Below are positions 34,916 through 43,716 of a DNA stretch of 64,000 nucleotides, one piece after another. Position numbers and translations under genes: made by a program. Source of the stretch: Pantoea sp. 18069 (GTDB taxonomy: Bacteria > Pseudomonadota > Gammaproteobacteria > Burkholderiales > Burkholderiaceae_C). Within the stretch, counting starts at the first letter, position 1. Every line of letters begins with the position of its first letter. The DNA is taken from positions 248,001-312,000 of the forward strand of contig NZ_CACSJA010000002.1 in NCBI RefSeq assembly GCF_902706035.1. The letters are read 5' to 3'. Under the pieces are notes generated by a model. The model ran no database searches, had not been told where the DNA came from, and was given only the letters and a program-made list of their open reading frames with translations.

Positions 34916-35045
34916 GGATAGGCCTTGGGAAGATCGCTATTAATCCCTCGAAGCGTTGCCGACGCAAGCATCTGCGGCCATTCTTCAAATTTGCTCCACA
35001 TTCGCGTCGGATTATGGCGAGCTTCAGACACACCCTGAGCCCTTC
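34916..35045. promoter_or_regulatory. Divergent control region between kinase and RND pump
   Basis: These 130 bases separate the divergent baeS-like and adaptor genes and should hold both promoters and the regulator's operator. An AT-rich patch (34979-35010) stands out. No exact known operator was recognised. Confidence 0.4.
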
Positions 35046-36236
35046 ATGCCTTCCCTTCCGTCACGCCCGTCCTTGCTTTCCATTGCCCCCCTGCCGCTCG
35101 CCGGCATGGTCGCCCTGGTCCTTTGCGCCTGCTCGCCGCAGGCGCCCCCCTCACCGCAGGCGGCGCCCGAAGTCGGCGTGCACACGGTCGCCACGCAACG
35201 GCTGCCGGTCAGCCTGACGCTGTCCGGTCGCACCATGGCGCACATGACGTCCGACGTGCGCCCTCAGGTTGGCGGCATCTTGCAAAAGCGGCTGTTCACC
35301 GAAGGCCAGACCGTCAAGGCCGGTCAGGTGCTGTACGAGATCAATCCGGCCGCATACCAGGCAGCATTCGGGGTCGCGCGTGGAAATCTGGCACAGGCCG
35401 AGGCTGCCGTTCTGTCGGCCAGGCCGAAGGCGCAGCGCTACGAAACCCTGGTCGCGCTCGAGGCCGTCAGCCGGCAGGATGGCGAGGACGCGATCGCGAT
35501 GCTGCGCCAGAGCGAGGCAGCGGTCGTGGCCGCCAGCGCCGCCTTGGAGGTCGCGCGCATCAACCTTGACCACACCCGCATCACCGCGCCGATCGGCGGG
35601 CGCATCGGCATGTCGAGCTACACGCCCGGTGCGCTGGTGAGCGCAGGCCAGGCCGAGGTGCTGGCAACGATTCAACAGCTCGATCCGATCTACGTTGACG
35701 TGACCCAGTCGAGCTCGCAATTGCTGCAGCTGAGGCGTCGCCTCGACGCCGGCCAGCTCCGGGCGGTGGACGGCAAGGCGCAGGTCAGCGTCGAGCTTGA
35801 GGATGGCAGCACCTACGCCCACACCGGCACGCTGGAGGTCGTCGACGCGCGTGTCGACGAATCCACCGGCTCGGTCCGCCTGCGCGCGGTCGTGCCCAAC
35901 CCCGATCATGTGCTGCTGCCGGGCATGTACGTGCGCGCGGTGCTGGCGATGGCCTTCGACGAAGCGGCCATCCTGGCGCCGCAGCAGGCGGTCACCCGCA
36001 ACGCAAAAGGCCAGGCACAGGCCATGGTTGTCGATGCCGAGGGCAAGGTCGAACAGAGGCAGTTGCGCACCGGCGCCGCAGTGGGCGACCGCTGGATCAT
36101 CGCCGAGGGCCTCGCGGCCGGCGACCGCCTGATCGTCGAAGGCGCGCAACGTGCGCGCGCGGGAATGCTCGTGCGCCCCGTCGAAGTCACAGCCCCGGCC
36201 GTTGCGCCGGCGCGTGCTGGCGTTGCGGCGAACTGA
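35046..36236 (+). CDS. RND efflux periplasmic adaptor (AcrA/MexA family)
   Basis: This 396-residue membrane-fusion lipoprotein has a signal with lipobox L-C-A-C (Cys at ~28) and a Pro-rich spacer. It has lipoyl-like halves (DVRPQVGGILQKRLFTEGQTV; RITAPIGGRIGMSSYTPGALV), a coiled-coil hairpin (~105-160), a beta-barrel domain and a C-terminal membrane-proximal domain. It links the inner-membrane RND pump to the outer-membrane channel. ATG 35046 begins the signal peptide; the open frame reaches a TTG at 34956. The pump gene follows after eight bases, so the three genes form one operon. Confidence 0.94.
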   Translation: MPSLPSRPSLLSIAPLPLAGMVALVLCACSPQAPPSPQAAPEVGVHTVATQRLPVSLTLSGRTMAHMTSDVRPQVGGILQKRLFTEGQTVKAGQVLYEINPAAYQAAFGVARGNLAQAEAAVLSARPKAQRYETLVALEAVSRQDGEDAIAMLRQSEAAVVAASAALEVARINLDHTRITAPIGGRIGMSSYTPGALVSAGQAEVLATIQQLDPIYVDVTQSSSQLLQLRRRLDAGQLRAVDGKAQVSVELEDGSTYAHTGTLEVVDARVDESTGSVRLRAVVPNPDHVLLPGMYVRAVLAMAFDEAAILAPQQAVTRNAKGQAQAMVVDAEGKVEQRQLRTGAAVGDRWIIAEGLAAGDRLIVEGAQRARAGMLVRPVEVTAPAVAPARAGVAAN

Positions 36237-36244
36237 GGTCCACC

Positions 36245-39200
36245 ATGGCACGCTTTTTCATCGACCGCCCCATCTTCGCGTGGGTGATCTCCATCGTGAT
36301 CACGCTCGCCGGCATTCTTGCGATCATCAAACTGCCGCTTGCGCAGTATCCCAACATCGTGCCGCCGTCGATCACGGTCAGCGCCGTCTACACCGGCGCC
36401 TCTGCCGAGACCGTGCAGAACTCGGTCACGCAGATTCTCGAGCAGCAGATGACCGGGCTCGACAATTTGCTGTACATGTCCTCCAACAGCAGCTCAACGG
36501 GCAACGCCTCGGTGACGCTGACCTTCGACTCCGGCACCAATCCCGACACCGCACAGGTCCAGGTGCAAAACCGTGTGTCGCAGGCCGAGCCCATGCTGCC
36601 CGACGTCGTCACCGCGAACGGCGTGACCGTCAACAAGCAGTCCAGGGGCAGCTCGTTCATGGTGCTGGCGTTCCTGTCCAGCGACGGCAGCATGGACGCA
36701 ACGGACATCAGCGATTACATGGTGTCGAACCTGCAGGATCCGATCAGCCGAATCAACGGCATCGGTGGCATCAACGTGTTCGGTGCGCAATACGCCATGC
36801 GCATCTGGCTCGACCCGGAGAAGATGCGGCATTACGCGATGATGCCCTCCGATGTCAGCAGCGCAATCGCCGCGCAGAACACCGACGTGTCGTCCGGAGC
36901 GCTCGGTGCGCTGCCGGCCGTCGAAGGCCAGCAGCTCAACGCCACCGTGACGTCGCGCAGCAAGCTGCGCACCGTGGAGCAGTTCGAAGCGATCACGCTG
37001 CGCTCCAATATCGGCGGCGCAAACGTCTATTTGCGCGACGTCGCCCGCATTGAGCTGGGCGCCCAGTCGTACGCGTCACGGTCGCAGTTCAACGGCAAGC
37101 CGGCATCGGGCATTGGCCTGCAGCTGGCGGCGGGCGCAAACGCGCTCGCGGTGGCCGACGCGGTCCTGGCCGAGCTGGAGGCGCGGCAACCGTATTTTCC
37201 GACCGGGCTGAAGTACGAAGTCGTCTACGACACCACGCCCTTCGTGCGTCTGTCGATCAAGGAAGTGGTCAAGACACTGTTCGAGGCGGTGGTGCTCGTC
37301 GTGCTGGTGATGTACCTCTTCCTGCAAAACTGGCGGGCGACGCTGATCCCTGTGATCGCCGTGCCTGTGGTGTTGATGGGCACCTTCGGCGTTCTCGCGG
37401 CGATGGGCTATTCGATCAACACGTTGACGATGTTCGCCATGGTGCTGGCGATCGGCCTGCTGGTCGACGACGCAATCGTCGTCGTCGAGAACGTCGAGCG
37501 CGTGATGTCCGAGAAAGGCTTGTCGCCGCGCGAAGCCACGCACGAGTCTATGGGTCAGATCACCGGTGCGCTGGTCGGCATCACCACGGTGCTGACCGCG
37601 GTGTTCCTGCCCATGGCATTTTTCGGCGGTGCGACCGGCGAGATCTACCGGCAGTTCGCGATCACCATTGCCGCGGCGATGATCCTGTCGCTGCTGGTCG
37701 CGCTGACACTGAGTCCTGCCCTGTGCGCGAGCGTCCTCAAGCCCATAGAAAAAGGCGGCCATCCGTCGCACAAGGGCCTGCTCGGCCGCTTCTTCGGGCG
37801 CTTCAACCGCACGTTCGACCATGGTACGAACGCCTATGGAGTCGGGCTGGGCAAGCTGGTCGCGCGCCGAGGAACGGGTGTCACCGTCTATGTGCTGCTC
37901 ATTGGCGTGATGGGCTTGCTGTACTGGCTGCTGCCCAGCTCGTTCCTGCCGCAGGAGGACCAGGGCCGATTGATGGTGATGATCAACGCGCCTTCCGGTT
38001 CGACCCAGGAGCGGACCCAGTTGGCGATCGATGCCACGACGAAGTTCATCGTCGACCAGCCCGAAGTCGACGGTGTGATGACCATCGCCGGCTTCAGCTT
38101 CGCTGGCAGCAGCCAGAACTCGGCGATGGGATTCATCCGGCTCAAGGACTGGAGCGAGCGCGACGCATCCGCCAGCGAGATCGCCCAGCGGATCACCAAT
38201 GCCATGAGGGGCTCGCAGCGCGACGCGCAGGTGATTGCGATTTCCCCGCCCGCGATCAACGGCCTCGGGACGGGATCCGGTTTCACCCTGCAGCTTCAGG
38301 ACGTAGGCGGGAACGGACACGAGGCGCTGGCCGAGGCACGCAGCCGCCTGCTGGAGCTGGCCAACAGCGACGCCCGCATCACCAGCGTGCGTTACAACGG
38401 CCTGGCAGATGCGCCGAACTACCGTATCGATATCGATGACGACAAAGCCGGTGCACTGGGTCTGGCTGCCGCCGACATCAACAGCACGCTGGCGATCATC
38501 ATGGGCGGCAGCTATGTCAACGACTTCCTCAATAACAACCGGATCAAGCGCGTCTACGTACAGGGCGAGGCCTACGCACGCATGCTGCCCGACGACATAG
38601 GCCGCTGGTTCGTGCGCAACAGCGCGGGCGGCATGGTGCCGTTTTCCGCGTTCTCCAGCGCCGAATGGGGCTATGCGCCGCAGGTGCTCAACCGGTTCAA
38701 CGGTGTCGAGGCGATGGAGATCACCGGGACTGCCGCCGACGGCACCAGTTCCGGCGATGCAATGGCGGCGATTGCCGAGCTGGTCGACGGACTGGGCGGC
38801 GGGGTCGGCTATTCGTGGTCGGACCTGTCGTATCAGGAGCAGGCCGCTGGCGACCAGGCCTGGTTGTTGTACGTGCTGTCACTGGTGTTCGTGTTCCTGT
38901 GCCTGGCGGCGCTTTACGAGAGCTGGTCCATCCCCATCTCGGTCATGCTGGCGGTGCCGGTGGGCATCGTCGGCGCGCTGCTGGCCACGTGGATGCGCGG
39001 ACTGTCGAACGACATCTACTTTCAGGTCGGCATGCTCGCGGTCATGGGCCTGTCGGCCAAGAACGGCATCTTGATCGTCGAGTTCGCCAAGGAGCTTGAG
39101 GAGAAAGGCATGTCGCTGATCGACGCGACGTTGCAAGCCGCCCGCATGCGCCTGCGCCCTATCCTGATGACATCGCTGGCCTTCATGCTCGGCGTGCTGC

Positions 39201-39403
39201 CGATGGTCGTCAGCAGCGGCGCCGGTGCCGGTGGCCGGCACTCCCTGGGCACGGGGGTTCTCGGCGGCACGCTGGTGTCGACTTTGCTGGGCATCTTCTT
39301 CGTGCCGCTGTTCTACATCATCGTGCGCAGTCTGTTCCCTGGTCGCCGCAGGTTCCCGGTTGGGGCTGCGCTGGTGGCATCCGCCGACGAGGTGACCCGA
39401 TGA
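36245..39403 (+). CDS. RND multidrug efflux permease (AcrB/MexB, HAE-1)
   Basis: This 1052-residue proton-driven trimeric pump is of full family length. It opens MARFFIDRPIFAWVISIVI and shows 12 membrane segments and two large periplasmic loops. The proton-relay aspartates are Asp-408 and Asp-409 in GLLVDDAIVVVENVER. The C-terminal half has GLSAKNGILIVEFAKE (TM10 lysine) and R-L-R-P-I-L-M-T-S. HAE-1 pumps export diverse hydrophobic drugs, dyes and detergents. GAGGTCCACC precedes the ATG. Its stop overlaps the channel gene start (ATGA). Which drugs it exports is not evident. Confidence 0.96.
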   Translation: MARFFIDRPIFAWVISIVITLAGILAIIKLPLAQYPNIVPPSITVSAVYTGASAETVQNSVTQILEQQMTGLDNLLYMSSNSSSTGNASVTLTFDSGTNPDTAQVQVQNRVSQAEPMLPDVVTANGVTVNKQSRGSSFMVLAFLSSDGSMDATDISDYMVSNLQDPISRINGIGGINVFGAQYAMRIWLDPEKMRHYAMMPSDVSSAIAAQNTDVSSGALGALPAVEGQQLNATVTSRSKLRTVEQFEAITLRSNIGGANVYLRDVARIELGAQSYASRSQFNGKPASGIGLQLAAGANALAVADAVLAELEARQPYFPTGLKYEVVYDTTPFVRLSIKEVVKTLFEAVVLVVLVMYLFLQNWRATLIPVIAVPVVLMGTFGVLAAMGYSINTLTMFAMVLAIGLLVDDAIVVVENVERVMSEKGLSPREATHESMGQITGALVGITTVLTAVFLPMAFFGGATGEIYRQFAITIAAAMILSLLVALTLSPALCASVLKPIEKGGHPSHKGLLGRFFGRFNRTFDHGTNAYGVGLGKLVARRGTGVTVYVLLIGVMGLLYWLLPSSFLPQEDQGRLMVMINAPSGSTQERTQLAIDATTKFIVDQPEVDGVMTIAGFSFAGSSQNSAMGFIRLKDWSERDASASEIAQRITNAMRGSQRDAQVIAISPPAINGLGTGSGFTLQLQDVGGNGHEALAEARSRLLELANSDARITSVRYNGLADAPNYRIDIDDDKAGALGLAAADINSTLAIIMGGSYVNDFLNNNRIKRVYVQGEAYARMLPDDIGRWFVRNSAGGMVPFSAFSSAEWGYAPQVLNRFNGVEAMEITGTAADGTSSGDAMAAIAELVDGLGGGVGYSWSDLSYQEQAAGDQAWLLYVLSLVFVFLCLAALYESWSIPISVMLAVPVGIVGALLATWMRGLSNDIYFQVGMLAVMGLSAKNGILIVEFAKELEEKGMSLIDATLQAARMRLRPILMTSLAFMLGVLPMVVSSGAGAGGRHSLGTGVLGGTLVSTLLGIFFVPLFYIIVRSLFPGRRRFPVGAALVASADEVTR

Positions 39404-40830
39404 TCTGTATCGCACTGTCCAGGCTGACGCTGGCGCTCGCCAGCGCGGCGATCGTGGCCGGCTGTACCAGCCTCGCCCCCCGCTACGCGCCGCCTGCCGC
39501 CCCGGTGCCGTCCAGCATCGGAGTGGCCGGCAATGAAACGGCCCAAGCCCCCGCAGTCGCCCGTCTGGCATGGGACGACGTATTCCTCGACCCGCGCCTG
39601 CAGCAGGTCATCGCGCTGGCGCTGGCGGAGAATCGCGACCTGCGCGTCGCCGTGCTCAACATCGAGCAGGCGCGTGCGCGCTACCGCATCGGCCGCGCGG
39701 ACCTGCTGCCTGGCGTCGCGGCGACCGCCAACGAGACCCGCGCGCGCCGCGGCGGCGCGTCCAATCCCGGCGACGGAGCCGCGTCCGGCCGCAGTGCGTC
39801 GGTCGAGGTCGGATTCAGCGCGTGGGAGCTGGATCTGTTCGGCCGCATCCGCAGCCTCAACGACCAAGCGCTCGCCACCTACCTGTCGACCGAGCAGGCC
39901 CAGCGCGACGCACGGCTGAGCCTGATCGCGGAAGTCGCCGCGACCTGGTTGACGGTGTCGGCGGACCAGCAGCGGCTTGCGCTGGCGCAGCAGACCCTGC
40001 AAAGTCAGCACGAAACCCTGCTTCTCACAGGTCACCTGCATGCGCGGGGCGCCGCGTCGGGACTCGACTTGGCCCAGGTGCAGGCCAGCGTCGAGCGCGC
40101 ACGCGCCGATGTTGCCGCATTCACGACGCAGCTTGCGCAGTCGCGTATTGCACTGGACCTGGTGGTGGGCTCGCCGGTCGAGGCCGGGCTGTTTCCCGAC
40201 GAGACCGCGCTCCATGCAGGAATCGCGCTGGCAACGCTGCCGCCGAACATAGACTCCAGCGTGCTGCTGCAGCGCCCCGACGTGCGCGCGGCCGAGTTCA
40301 CGCTGCAGGCGGCCAACGCCAACATCGGTGCCGCGCGCGCGGCATTCTTTCCGTCGATCTCGCTGACCGCGTCGGCCGGGCGCGGCAGCGATCAGCTGTC
40401 CAGCCTGTTCGACGGTGGCAACCGTACATGGTCGTTCATGCCCAGCGTCACGTTGCCTATCTTCAATGCCGGCGCATTGCGGGCCTCGCTCGATATCGCG
40501 ACGATACAGAAGGATATGGGCGTGGCGGGCTATGAACGCGTGATCCAGACTGCCTTTGCGGAAGTCTCCGACACCCTGGCCGCGCGCCAGCAACTCGACG
40601 AGCAACTGGATGCGCATCGCAGGCTGGTCGATGCGAGCCAGAGAGGCTACGCGCTGGCCGAAGCGCGTTTTCGAAACGGCATGAACAGCTACCTCGGCAC
40701 ACTGGACGCGCAGCGCACGCTTTACACGGCGCGCCAGGAACGGATCAGCCTGCGACTGACCGAGGCGAGCAACCGCGTCACGCTCTACAAGGTCTTTGGC
40801 GGAGGCACGGATGCGGCATCCGGGATGTGA
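39400..40830 (+). CDS. Outer-membrane efflux channel lipoprotein (OprM/NodT family)
   Basis: This 476-residue TolC-like channel has a lipoprotein signal (lipobox I-V-A-G-C, Cys ~23) and two repeats of long helices typical of OprM. Examples are ALAENRDLRVAVLNIEQARARY, the FGRIRSLNDQALATYLSTEQA region, LLQRPDVRAAEFTLQAANANIGAARAAFFP, and MPSVTLPIFNAG. It completes the tripartite pump with the upstream adaptor and permease. ATGA overlap couples it to the permease. Two dyads follow the stop (40852-40877 and 40897-40911). Confidence 0.95.
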   Translation: MICIALSRLTLALASAAIVAGCTSLAPRYAPPAAPVPSSIGVAGNETAQAPAVARLAWDDVFLDPRLQQVIALALAENRDLRVAVLNIEQARARYRIGRADLLPGVAATANETRARRGGASNPGDGAASGRSASVEVGFSAWELDLFGRIRSLNDQALATYLSTEQAQRDARLSLIAEVAATWLTVSADQQRLALAQQTLQSQHETLLLTGHLHARGAASGLDLAQVQASVERARADVAAFTTQLAQSRIALDLVVGSPVEAGLFPDETALHAGIALATLPPNIDSSVLLQRPDVRAAEFTLQAANANIGAARAAFFPSISLTASAGRGSDQLSSLFDGGNRTWSFMPSVTLPIFNAGALRASLDIATIQKDMGVAGYERVIQTAFAEVSDTLAARQQLDEQLDAHRRLVDASQRGYALAEARFRNGMNSYLGTLDAQRTLYTARQERISLRLTEASNRVTLYKVFGGGTDAASGM

Positions 40831-40851
40831 GAAAAGGAAATTTCCCGGATG

Positions 40852-40877
40852 CATGGGCGCTGACCACGGCACCCATG
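40852..40877. terminator. Dyad after the efflux operon
   Basis: CATGGG and CCCATG flank 14 bases, 22 bases after the channel stop, in GC-rich DNA without a T-run. It may be a Rho-type transcript end for the efflux operon. Confidence 0.35.
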
Positions 40878-40896
40878 ACAGCAAGGCCGAGCCGCA

Positions 40897-40911
40897 AGCA
40901 TGGACCATGCT
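40897..40911. promoter_or_regulatory. Perfect 15-base palindrome upstream of rpoH
   Basis: AGCATGG-A-CCATGCT is a perfect dyad with one central base, about 95 bases upstream of the rpoH start. Such short symmetric sites are typical operators, but no cognate regulator is recognised. Confidence 0.35.
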
Positions 40912-40951
40912 GCCGTCAACCTCCAATTGCAATGGTTAAGGAACTTCTGCC

Positions 40952-40978
40952 TTAGCACTCTCTCCAATAGACTGCTAA
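40952..40978 (+). promoter_or_regulatory. CIRCE operator (HrcA site) upstream of rpoH
   Basis: TTAGCACTC (40952-40960), nine bases, then GACTGCTAA (40970-40978). The CIRCE consensus is TTAGCACTC-N9-GAGTGCTAA, so 17 of 18 arm positions and the exact spacing match. It ends 27 bases before the rpoH ATG, in the position where HrcA would block transcription. HrcA is the repressor that binds CIRCE in groESL and dnaK operons. Confidence 0.9.
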
Positions 40979-41005
40979 CATGAAGATATGGAAGAAAGGA
41001 CTTCA

Positions 41006-41950
41006 ATGACCTCCACATCCGCAAACATTGCGACGACCACCCTGGCGCCCACCAACCCCTGGGCGCTGGTACCTCCGCTGGGCAACCTGGACGCCTACAT
41101 CACGGCGGTCAATCGTCTTCCCATGCTCACTCTGGAAGAAGAGCAGGACTACGCGCGCCGCCTCAAGAATGACAGCGACCTGGACGCGGCCGGTCGCCTG
41201 GTGATGTCGCATCTGCGTCTGGTGGTGGCCATTTCGCGCCAATACCTGGGTTACGGCCTGCCGCACGGCGACCTGATCCAGGAGGGCAATGTCGGCCTGA
41301 TGAAAGCCGTCAAGCGCTTCGACCCCGAACAGGGCGTGCGCCTGGTGAGCTACGCCATGCACTGGATCAAGGCCGAGATCCACGAATACATCCTGAAGAA
41401 CTGGCGCATGGTCAAGCTGGCCACGACCAAGGCCCAGCGCAAGCTGTTCTTCAACCTGCGCTCGATGAAGCAAGGGCTCAAGGCCGATGCCGCGGCGCTC
41501 GACGAGAGCACCCACCGCGACACGCTGAGCCCGCATGAGATCGACACCGTTGCGCAAAAGCTCAACGTCAAGCGTGAAGAAGTCATCGAAATGGAAACCC
41601 GGATGTCGGGCGGCGACGTGCTGCTCGATCCTTCGCCCTCCGATGACGGCGAGAACGCCTTCGGCCCCATCGCCTACCTGGCCGATGGTTCGCACGAACC
41701 CACGGCGATGATCGAGTCGCGCCAGCGCGACGCGCTGGCCACCGACGGCATCAGCCTGGCGCTGGGCGGTCTGGACGAGCGCAGCCGGCGCATCGTCGAG
41801 GAGCGCTGGCTCAAGGTCAACGACGACGGCTCGGGCGGCATGACGCTGCACGAACTCGCCGCGGTCTACGGCGTGAGCGCCGAGCGCATCCGCCAGATCG
41901 AATCGGCGGCCATGAAGAAAATGAAGAAGACGCTGGCCGAATACGCCTGA
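41006..41950 (+). CDS. rpoH: RNA polymerase sigma-32 (heat-shock) factor
   Basis: This 314-residue sigma factor directs transcription of heat-shock genes. It has region 2 (LVMSHLRLVVAISRQYLGYGLPHGDLIQEG; RFDPEQGVRLVSYAMHWIKAEI), the RpoH box Q-R-K-L-F-F-N-L-R (residues 144-152) that identifies this class, and region 4 with a helix-turn-helix (MTLHELAAVYGVSAERIRQIESAAMKKM). ATG 41006 follows GAAAGGACTTCA; an in-frame ATG at 40988 is less likely. A CIRCE element lies just upstream and an intrinsic terminator follows, so it is monocistronic. Confidence 0.97.
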   Translation: MTSTSANIATTTLAPTNPWALVPPLGNLDAYITAVNRLPMLTLEEEQDYARRLKNDSDLDAAGRLVMSHLRLVVAISRQYLGYGLPHGDLIQEGNVGLMKAVKRFDPEQGVRLVSYAMHWIKAEIHEYILKNWRMVKLATTKAQRKLFFNLRSMKQGLKADAAALDESTHRDTLSPHEIDTVAQKLNVKREEVIEMETRMSGGDVLLDPSPSDDGENAFGPIAYLADGSHEPTAMIESRQRDALATDGISLALGGLDERSRRIVEERWLKVNDDGSGGMTLHELAAVYGVSAERIRQIESAAMKKMKKTLAEYA

Positions 41951-41971
41951 GTCTCCCGGCAGGGATAATCG

Positions 41972-42004
41972 GCGCACCGCCTTTGCAGGCTGTGCGCTTT
42001 TTTT
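41972..42004 (+). terminator. Intrinsic terminator after rpoH
   Basis: GCGCAC and GTGCGC pair around a 14-base loop that itself contains a small dyad (GCC-TTTGCA-GGC), followed by T7. It lies 21 bases after the rpoH stop and before the Bug gene. Confidence 0.85.
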
Positions 42005-42070
42005 GCGTGCACCGAGCGGCTGCAGGAGCAGGCAGCCAGGGCCCCAACTACTATCTTCGAGGAGTTCGCC

Positions 42071-43060
42071 ATGTTTTCCACTTTGACCCGCCGTACGGCG
42101 ATCGCCTGGGCGGCCTGCATCGCCGGCACGGTCGGCGTGCAGGCGCATGCCGCCGCCCCGGCCAACTGGCCCACGCGCCCGGTCAAGCTGATCGTCGGCT
42201 TCCCTGGCGGGTCGTCACCCGACCTGGTCGCACGCACGCTGGCCGAGCCGCTGGCCAGGATGCTGGGCCAGCCGGTGGTGGTCGAAAACAAGGTCGGCGC
42301 GGGCGGCAACATCGGTGCCGATGCCGTTGCCCATGCCACCGACGACCACACGCTGGGCCTGATGATCAATGGCAACATGACCATCGCCAAGCTGATCAAC
42401 CCCAAGGCCACGTACGACCCGCTCAAGGATCTGCAGCCCGTGAGCCTGATCGCCACCGCCCCGCTGGCGCTGGCGGCATCGGCCCAGGCGCCCGGCAGCA
42501 CGGCCGCCGAACTCTTCGCGGCCGCGCGCGCCAGCGGCGACAAGTGGAGCTATGGCAGCCCCGGCATAGGCACGGTCGCGCATATCGGCATGGAACTGCT
42601 CAAGACGCGCGCCGGCATCGCTCCGGTCCATGTGCCCTACCCCGGCAACCCTCAGGTCATCAACGCCATCATCGGCGAACAGATTCAACTGGCCCTGCTG
42701 CCCCCGGCCATGGCCGCGGCCCAGGCACGCGCCGGCAAGCTGCGCGTGATCGGCGTGACGTCGACCAGCCGCTCGGCGCTGGTGCCCGAGTACCCCAGCC
42801 TGTCGGAAGCCGGCATTGCCAACTACCAGATGGAAATCTGGAACGCGGTCGCCGCGCCGCGCTCCATGCCCCGGCCCGTCGTCGAGCGCCTGGGCGCGCT
42901 GCTCAGCGAAATCGCCCGCCACCCCGACATCCGCGCCAAGCTGTTCGCGCAGGGCTGGCAGGTCGCGGGCACGTCGTCCGAAGGCCTGGCCAACCGCATA
43001 CGCACCGATGCCAAGGTGATGGGCGACATCATTCGCAGCCAGAAGATCACGGCACAATAA
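42071..43060 (+). CDS. Bug-family (TctC-like) periplasmic binding protein
   Basis: This 329-residue binding protein has a signal peptide (R-R-T-A-I-A-W-A then hydrophobic, ending V-Q-A-H-A-A). The Bug signature is WPTRPVKLIVGFPGGSSPDLVAR with VVVENKVGAGGNIGA. Bug proteins bind small carboxylates or amides and are greatly expanded in Bordetella and Comamonadaceae, usually without linked transporter genes, as here. The ligand is unknown. GAGGAG precedes the ATG. It lies between rpoH and the oxidase operon and converges on the SCO gene. Confidence 0.94.
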   Translation: MFSTLTRRTAIAWAACIAGTVGVQAHAAAPANWPTRPVKLIVGFPGGSSPDLVARTLAEPLARMLGQPVVVENKVGAGGNIGADAVAHATDDHTLGLMINGNMTIAKLINPKATYDPLKDLQPVSLIATAPLALAASAQAPGSTAAELFAAARASGDKWSYGSPGIGTVAHIGMELLKTRAGIAPVHVPYPGNPQVINAIIGEQIQLALLPPAMAAAQARAGKLRVIGVTSTSRSALVPEYPSLSEAGIANYQMEIWNAVAAPRSMPRPVVERLGALLSEIARHPDIRAKLFAQGWQVAGTSSEGLANRIRTDAKVMGDIIRSQKITAQ

Positions 43061-43095
43061 CCTCACCTGGGCGGGCCAGGGCCCGCCCCGCCCTG

Positions 43096-43710
43096 TTAAG
43101 CCTTCTCGGCAAGCAGCGTGCGCACGTCGGCAGTCAGCACCTGCGGCCCGCTGCCGTAGCGCTCGTAGACGCGCAGCCGCCCCGCGGGGTCATAGACATA
43201 GCTGCCGGCCGAATGGTCCAGCGTGTAGCTTTCGGGCGTCGGGCCGTCGACTTTCTTGTAGAAGATCTTGAAATCCTTGGCGATGGCTGCGGTCTGCTCG
43301 GGCGTGCCGCGCAGGGCCACGAAGCTCGGATCGAAGCTTTCCATGTAGGCCTTGAGCATTTCGGGCTGGTCGCGCTCCGGGTCCAGCGTGACAAAAATGC
43401 CCTGCAGGCGATCGCCATCGGCGCCCAGCAGCGTCTTGACTTCGGCCAGTTCCTGCAGCGATGTCGGGCAGACATCGGGGCACTGGGTGTAGCCGAAGAA
43501 CACCACCACCACCTTGCCCGCAAAGTCCTTGAGGCTGCGCTGCTGGCCCGAGGCATCGGGCAACGCGAAGTCGCGCGCATATTCGGCGCCGGTCACGTCC
43601 ACCCCTTGAAAGCTCGCCTTGGTTTCACGGCCGCAGCCCGCCAGCAGGCCCGCCGCACCCGTGCCCAGCGCCGAGGCCAGCAACAACTTCAATACACGTC
43701 GTTTGTCCAT
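43096..43710 (-). CDS. SCO1/SenC-family copper chaperone for cytochrome oxidase
   Basis: This 204-residue thioredoxin-fold protein has an N-terminal lipoprotein signal (L-L-A-G-C, Cys ~26). The copper-binding C-x3-C is in YTQCPDVCPTSL, and the distal histidine ligand is in LDHSAGSY. SCO proteins deliver copper to the CuA centre of oxidase subunit II and reduce its cysteines. It is the last gene of the oxidase block, six bases after ctaB. A second SCO-like protein with C-x3-C is encoded upstream at 44655-45410. Confidence 0.94.
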   Translation of the reverse strand: MDKRRVLKLLLASALGTGAAGLLAGCGRETKASFQGVDVTGAEYARDFALPDASGQQRSLKDFAGKVVVVFFGYTQCPDVCPTSLQELAEVKTLLGADGDRLQGIFVTLDPERDQPEMLKAYMESFDPSFVALRGTPEQTAAIAKDFKIFYKKVDGPTPESYTLDHSAGSYVYDPAGRLRVYERYGSGPQVLTADVRTLLAEKA

Positions 43711-43716
43711 AGTCGT

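Noticed and set aside
33536..34921. 461-codon plus-strand frame opposite the BaeS-like kinase
   Set aside because: It is an antisense frame without motifs; the kinase H, N and G boxes are intact on the minus strand.
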